Both the position numbers and the translations under genes were made by a program. Below, in pieces: positions 57,897-64,000 of a stretch of 64,000 bases of DNA (the first letter of the stretch is position 1; every line of letters begins with the position of its first letter). The stretch comes from Mytilinidion resinicola (lineage: Eukaryota > Ascomycota > Dothideomycetes > Mytilinidiales > Mytilinidiaceae): assembly GCF_010093595.1 (NCBI RefSeq), contig NW_022985440.1:958089-1022088 (forward strand), in the 5' to 3' direction. The notes below the pieces were generated by a model, which was not told the DNA's origin, searched no databases, and saw only the letters and a program-made list of their open reading frames with translations.

Positions 57897-60800
57897 GTAC
57901 TCCCCTTTTTACGGCCGAACTTTATTAAGGCCTAAGAACCGGGCTTTTTAGGGTAACAGCAATAGAATAACCGGATAGCTTCCTCGGCATATTCTAGATA
58001 GTTAGCGGGCTCTTCTATAACTTTATTATATCCGGTTTACTTCACCGTGTACTTCAGGCGGGGGCGGCTATAACCGCGACGCTCCTATTAAAAGTTAATA
58101 ACTTCCTTAACTTCCTACTTCTCTAAGCCTTTAACTTTAACTAGCGGCGGTAGTTCTTAATACTAGCCGGGCAGCGGATTATTCGCGGCAGGTCTTAGTA
58201 AACTAATATAGAAGATATTATAGTTGCGTATACTTTCTAGTAAGGTTAGGCGGTATATATAAGGGCTAATAACCTTTTCTACGCAGAATAGTTTAAGATT
58301 TTTCTAATCTAGCTTTTTTTAGGGGCGGAGGGTCTTAATATTCTTAGTATTTAACTATACTAAGTTATTAACTTAATAGTTATAAGCAGGGCAATAGTTA
58401 TAGTTTATATTATCCTTATATTAGGTATAAAAGGCAGTAAGTTTAGACTTTAGATATTCTAGAATCTTTTCTATATACTTAGTAAAGCGCTTAGTATTTC
58501 TAGCAGGCAGGTAGGTTAATAGTTTAACCGGCTTAAAACCTAGATATAGGTAGAAGCTGTAGTTTATAAAAAAGAGGGAAATATAGGTACTTTTAGAATT
58601 TATAGTATTAATTAATAGTTTAGCTAAAAGTAGCTATTTAGCCTAGTTATCCTGTAAATAGAATATATATACCTGTAAGTACTATTCTAGAATAGTATTA
58701 GCTTTTTCAGTCTAGCTATTAGTTTTAGGGTAGTATATAGTTAATAGTAAGTAGTTAATTCTTAGGCGGCTAGTTAGGTATCTTTAGAATTTAGCTATAA
58801 ACTAGGGCCCTTAGTTAAATATAATAGCGGCAGGCAGGCTATATAGTTTCTAGATATTTTTTAGGAAAAGTTTTATAATATTTTCTGTATTATAGGTTTC
58901 TTTATAGGTAAGAAAGTGTTTTATTTTAGTTAGGCGGTTTACTATAATAAGAATTATATTATACTTTCCGCTATATAGCAGGTGTATAATAAAATCTATT
59001 AATATATTACGCTAGGCTTTTTTAGGAATAGGCAGTAGCTTTAGAATACCTTAGTAGGCTTTTTATAATAAAGTAGTTCTTTTATATATCTAGCAGTTCC
59101 TAACCTAATAGTTTATATAAGGTAGTATTCCGGGCTAGTAGTAACTGCGGGCTATTAGGCTATATATTTTAGATCTTCTAAAGTAGCTAGTAATAGTATT
59201 CCTATAGTATATATATAGAAGTTCTACCTTTAGTTTATTATAGTTAGGTATATATAGGCAGTTCTAATAGTATAAATATCTACCTTTTTTTTAGTATTTA
59301 GCTAATATAAGCTTTATATAATAGTAGTGTTCTTTTTTTAAGGCTTTTAGAACTAATAGCAGGATAGGGTTTTTTTTATATACTATTTTTAGCAGGGCGG
59401 CAATTATAGGGGGTAGTTCTATATTTTCTTTAGTTTCTTATTTATTTTATAGGGCGTTGTCTAGAAGAGTTAGTAATAAGCTTTCTTACTAGGTTTTTAC
59501 GGGTGTTAGAGCTATTATTTTAGCTTTATTTTTAAAGGTTACTTTTCTTATAGTTTTCTTTTCTATTTTATTCTTAAAGTTTAATTTTTTTAGAATTATC
59601 TAGCTTTAGTAGCGGAGATATTTATCCCCTTTTTTAGGCAGGTTTTTTAACCTTCTAGTTAAAAAATCGGGCTTTACCCTAAGTTTTCCGGGTTAATATA
59701 TAATCTTAAAGTTAAAATAGGACAGGAATTTAGACTAGCAGGCCTGGCGGCAGTTTAGTAGTTTTATTATTATAAAGTACTCTAGATTATAGTAGTTGGT
59801 AATAACTTTAATAGGTAAGGCGGCGCTCTTAAGCTCTAGTCTCTATTTTTTAAAGTATTAAATAATAGTAAGCAGTTCCTTATTATATATTTTATAGTTA
59901 TATTCTGTAACTAAGTGCTTTTTTAAGAAGAATATAATAGGGCGCAGGATTCTATTATCTCTATACTATAATAAAATACTAGCTAAAATATAATTAGATA
60001 TATCTATTTCTATAATAATAGGCTTATTCTAGTTAAACAGTGCCAGAATAGGTGCAGAGGTAAAGGCTTTTTTTAATTTAGTAAAAGCTTTCTAACAGGC
60101 AGTATCCTATATAAAGGCAACGCCCTTTTTTATTAGGCGTACTAGTAGAGTAATAATCTTTAAAAAGTCTTTAATAAATTAGCGGTAGAAGTTTCTAAAT
60201 CCTATAAAAGCTTATATATTAGTTAGGCGAGTTAGTATCTCCTAGTCTATTATAGCTTTAATCTTTTCTAGGTTTATTTACAGGCTGTTAGCTTCTATAA
60301 TAATACCTAGGAATATTATTTCTTTAGTAAAAAACTTATATTTCTTAATTTTTATATAGAGTTCTGCTTTTTATAGCAGTTTTAGTATAGTATAGATATA
60401 CTCTAGGTGTTTAGTTCGGTTCCGGCTGTAAATTAGAATATTATCTAGGTAGGTAGTATAGAAAACGTTAAAACACTCTTACAGAGTATTATTTATAAAT
60501 TATTAGAATATTGCGGGGGCTTTAGTAAGCCTAAACGGTATTACTAAGGTTTTAAATAGTTCTAGTCGGGTTTAGAATATAGTAAGCTATTTTTAACCCT
60601 TTTTTATATATAGGTTATTAAAGGTAAATATAATATTAATCTTTATAAAGTACTTTATCCCTTTTAGGTTGCTTAAGGTTTCCTTTATTAATAGTAGCAG
60701 GTAGTAGTTCTTAACTGTTATAGTATTTAGCGCTTAGTAGTTAACGCAGAAGCGGAGGCCTTTTCTAGGCTTTTTTATAAATAATATAGGTAACGCGGCA

Positions 60801-63120
60801 GGCGAAGAGCTAGGGCGGATAAATCCTTTTTTTAGATTATCTGCTACCTATTCTTTTAGAGCTATTAGCTTATTATAGAATATTAGGTATAAAAGTTTAA
60901 AAAAGGGCGTTTTTCCTTTTTCTAACTTAATTTTATAGTTATACAGGCGGTGCAGTAGCAGGTAGTTAGCGTTTTTAGGCGAAAAAATATTAGTAAACTT
61001 TTATAGTTCTTTAGGCAGGCGGTTTAGGTTAAAGCTTTTTTTCTTAAATAGAATATAGTTAATATTATCTAGTAATATAAAGAAGAGTCTATATTCTTTT
61101 TATAGGTAAGCGCTATATGCGCGTAAGGAAACGGGTGCTATATTCTTCCCTTCTAGGTTTTTTAGTGTAGGCGGCAGGTACTCTAGGCGGTTTTTCTTTA
61201 GAATATTAGCAATTCCTTATACACACGTTGCTTTTTACGGTATATTATAGTATTTATAATAGTACTAGCTTATAAACTATAGTATATTATAGAACTAGTC
61301 CGGTACAGGATTATACAGGCGTAGCTATAGGATTCCTAGAATAATCGGGTAATAACTTAGTTTAGTTACCCTTATTTAAACGGTCTCTAAATATTTATTT
61401 ATCCGTAATTAAACCTAAATAGTATAGGTTATTTTACCCGCTTTAGAATTGCCTCTATCGGCTAGTTCCAGGTAAAAAGGGTACTTAAGCAGAATTATTA
61501 GAATATAGTAATACTTTACCTAGTTTTTATTAACTAGCGCTTTTCCTTTACAGCTACTATTAATTATACTATATACTAGAATACTCTAGCCCTAGTATTC
61601 TAAATATACAGGTATAATTAACAGGTTAGCTTTTATAACCTATTCCTCTTTAATAGTTATTTCTTAAATAGTAGCAGCAGATACTTATATAGTGCGCAGT
61701 ATATAAGCCTAGCTATAACCTATATTAGGCTTAATCCTTTTATTAAAGTAGAAAATAGGGGAGAAGCGGGTTTTAGTAGTATCCGGGTTCTATATTTAGT
61801 AGAGGGCGGTAAGAGGCTCTAAAAAAACGCGTTTTTATAAATAGAGCAGGAGCGGATAAAGCGTTTATTAGGCTAAGGGCAGTTATAGATAAAGTATTTC
61901 TTAAATCTATAACAGTAATATTCCTTTCTTTTATATTAAGTTAAGCAACCTTTTAAAAAATCTATTAGGTCTCTAGAGACTTCTGTAATTTTTATAGCGC
62001 TAAATACTTTTAGTAATAACTAGGGTATAGCAGTTTATATTTCTATAGGAACAAGTATTTCCTAATAGGTTTAATTTATATTAGCGTATATTCTCGGGGT
62101 TATAGTAGTAGATACTTTATATTATTTACGGCAGTTATTTAGGTTTTAAAGGAACTTTATAAATATATAGTACTCCCTGCTAGGGGGTTTATAGTAGAGT
62201 AGTATTTCCTTTAGTTTATAGTTAACAGCTTTTTCTAAAAAGGTTAGTAGAGCTTTCTTAAAGAGCTCTCTTTCTAAAGCTAGGTATTAGAATTTAGTAA
62301 GGAAAACGCTAAATTCTTTATTATTCTAGCGGAGGCGGAATAGTTTAGTATAGAAGTTGCGGACTTAGTTAGGGTCTCTATATACTTATTCTAAGAGTTC
62401 TAGAATAGCTTTAAAATCGGGTAGTTAATAGTTTCCTTTTATAATATATAGCAGGACTTAGGCGTATAGGTTTCTACTTAAACAACTGTTTATATAGGAT
62501 ATTTAGCTTTAAAAGTTAGGAAAGCGGTTTTAGTTAACAGTTATTTTCTTATAGATTTAAGAAAAAAAGCAGTAGAAGTTCTTTTAGTCACCCGTAAACT
62601 TATTAGAGTTAAGTTGTTTTTTAGAAAGCCGGGTAGAGGTAGTAGATATATTAGAAGTAGACGGAGGCGTTTATACTATATTAGCTATATTTTCTTTAGT
62701 TAGTACTTATAGTATTAGGGTTTACAGGGCGGTATAAATAGTAGGTATAGCTATATTAATTGCTCTCTGTTTTTTAGTAAAGGCTAAAGCTAGTTTATCT
62801 ATAAGCTCCTTTATTTCTTTTTTCTAGTATTTACGGACAGCTTATAATTATACCTTTAGTTAGTTGCTCTATTATTTATATTCCTTAATTTCCAATTCTA
62901 GGGCTTATATACGGAGTGCGGCTTAGTAGTTTTTAGTAAGGCTTTTCTAGGCAGTATTAATATATTCGTATATTTAGCGGTAGTACTTATACTATTTATA
63001 TATATAGTTAGTAATATAGGCGGCGAATACGGATTTGCTGTCCGGTAGAACTAGGGGAAAAGGGTAGAATATTAGGTCGGCAGTGCAGGTAGATAGCTAG
63101 GTAGGTAAAGAGCTATATAA

Positions 63121-63388
63121 TATTACGGTCTCGGGCGGTAGGATTGCCCTAGCTAGCTCGGGCAGGTAGGTAGAAGTAATAACTAAATTTACTACGTGTT
63201 TTATAATATATAGCAGGCAGGTGGGTTAAATAATAAAACGTAGCTTAAGGAGCTATAAAAAGGCAGGGCGGCGGTTAGCAGGTATACTCCTGCTAAGGCT
63301 TGTATAGGCCCTTGCAATAAGGCCTTTTACCGGGTCCTAATATTATATATTACGCTGTGTAGCAAGCTTTACTATTTAAGCCGTAATA
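63121..63388 (-). repeat. 5' LTR of the younger element
   Basis: 268 bases in direct orientation to the copy at 57629, and inverted relative to the copy at 56375-56642. Confidence 0.85.
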
Positions 63389-64000
63389 ATAACTGCTGTA
63401 AATAATATAAAGTGTCTACTACTATAACCCTAAAAATATATACTAATATAAATTAAACCTGTTAGGAAACACCCGTTTCTATAGGAATATAAACTGCTAT
63501 ACTCTAGTTATTACTAAAAGCGTCCGGCGCTATAAAAATTATAGAAGTTTCTAGAAACCTAATAGATTTTTTAAAAGGTTGCTTAACTTAATATAAAAAA
63601 AAGAAATATTACTATTATAGATCTAAAAAACACTTTATCTATAACTACCTTTAGCCTAATAAATACTCTATCCGCTTCCGCCCTATTTATAAAAACGCGT
63701 TTTTCCGGAGCCTTTTACCGCCCTCTACTAAATATAGAACCCGGATACTGCTAAAACCTGCTTTTCCCCTATTTTCTACTTTAATAAAAGAATTAAGCCT
63801 AATATAGGTTGCAGCTAGGCTTATATACTATATACTATATAAGTATCTACTACTGCTATTTAAGGGATAACTATTAAAAAAGAACAGGTTATAAAAGCTA
63901 ACCTATTAATTATACCTGCACGTTTAGAACACTAGGGCTAAAGTATTCTAGCGTATAGTATAATTAATAGTAGCTGTAAAAGGAAAGCGCTAGTTAATAA
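63389..64000 (+). mobile_element. Older Ty3/Gypsy-like element, continuation after the nested insertion
   Basis: Joining base 57628 directly to 63394 restores continuity with the homologous internal sequence of the younger copy (about 61510-62150, reverse complement), which shows that this is the same older element split by the insertion. Near 63603 the plus strand has a zinc-knuckle-like stretch in which the three cysteine positions are tyrosine codons. The element runs off the window, so its 3' LTR is not seen. Confidence 0.8.

Larger units (their letters stand above)
57629..63388 (-). mobile_element. Younger Ty3/Gypsy-like LTR retrotransposon, RIP-degraded
   Basis: Two direct 268-base LTRs (57629-57896 and 63121-63388), starting TATTACGG and ending CCGTAATA, enclose about 5.2 kb. 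The 5-base sequence ATAAC flanks the whole unit (57624-57628 and 63389-63393), a target duplication. The coding strand is minus, with gag next to 63121. Around 60417-60490 the reverse-transcriptase region can be read as FYTTYLDNILIYSRNR, where the active-site YLDD has become YLDN, with stops nearby. Near 61900 the degenerate nucleocapsid zinc knuckle is visible. No open frame survives, so it is immobile unless helped in trans. Confidence 0.85.

Noticed and set aside
53351..64000. CRISPR-like or AT-rich origin interpretation of the TA-rich DNA
   Set aside because: There are no regularly spaced repeats, and transposon landmarks with transition-type decay explain the composition.
3633..64000. 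tRNA or rRNA genes
   Set aside because: I saw no cloverleaf with A/B boxes or rRNA segment; a tRNAscan run would be needed to exclude one.

Overview
The window comes from a filamentous ascomycete (Pezizomycotina). The genes have short spliceosomal introns (about 45-110 bp, GTRAGT donors, CTAAC-like branch sites), many families are fungal, and the right end is A+T-rich, TpA-rich repeat DNA that looks like repeat-induced point mutation (RIP). The sequence does not settle the genus. Many intron-containing genes were joined by hand, so their junctions are inferences from splice signals and reading frame.

Left part (0-16.8 kb): a SET-domain protein with a possible signal peptide; a bZIP/DUF3425 regulator; a divergent aldehyde dehydrogenase / zinc alcohol dehydrogenase pair; and a group of three BTB/POZ genes, the middle one a pseudogene. 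A 236-bp tandem repeat (three copies) lies just upstream of the third BTB gene.

Middle (16.8-32.4 kb): mainly housekeeping genes, namely the retromer subunit VPS35, the mitochondrial Fe-S assembly factor ISA2, kynureninase, the DNA polymerase alpha catalytic subunit and oligoribonuclease REX2. Among them sits a tandem pair of small secreted cysteine-rich proteins; one copy has lost its last cysteine to a stop codon. A lineage-type zinc-binding/coiled-coil protein with an EEA repeat follows.

Secondary metabolism (33.0-51.7 kb): one 15.75-kb gene with three introns encodes a nonribosomal peptide synthetase of about 5199 residues. I read it as A-T-E-C-A-T-C-A-T-C-A-T-E*-C, a four-module assembly line with a terminal condensation domain, the form expected for a cyclic tetrapeptide. 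The second epimerization domain lacks its catalytic histidine and the EGHGRE motif, so only the first residue is predicted to be epimerized in cis. A divergent RTA1-family membrane protein is its only plausible partner here; no P450, methyltransferase, PKS or pathway regulator adjoins it.

Right end (52-64 kb): clustered palindromes, a solo LTR with 5-bp target duplication, a GC-balanced scrap of a non-LTR retrotransposon, and a nested pair of Ty3/Gypsy-like elements of one family. The younger one (57629-63388, minus orientation) sits inside the older one (plus orientation, running off the window) with an ATAAC target duplication. Both are riddled with RIP-like changes. The synthetase therefore lies at the border of a degenerate repeat compartment.
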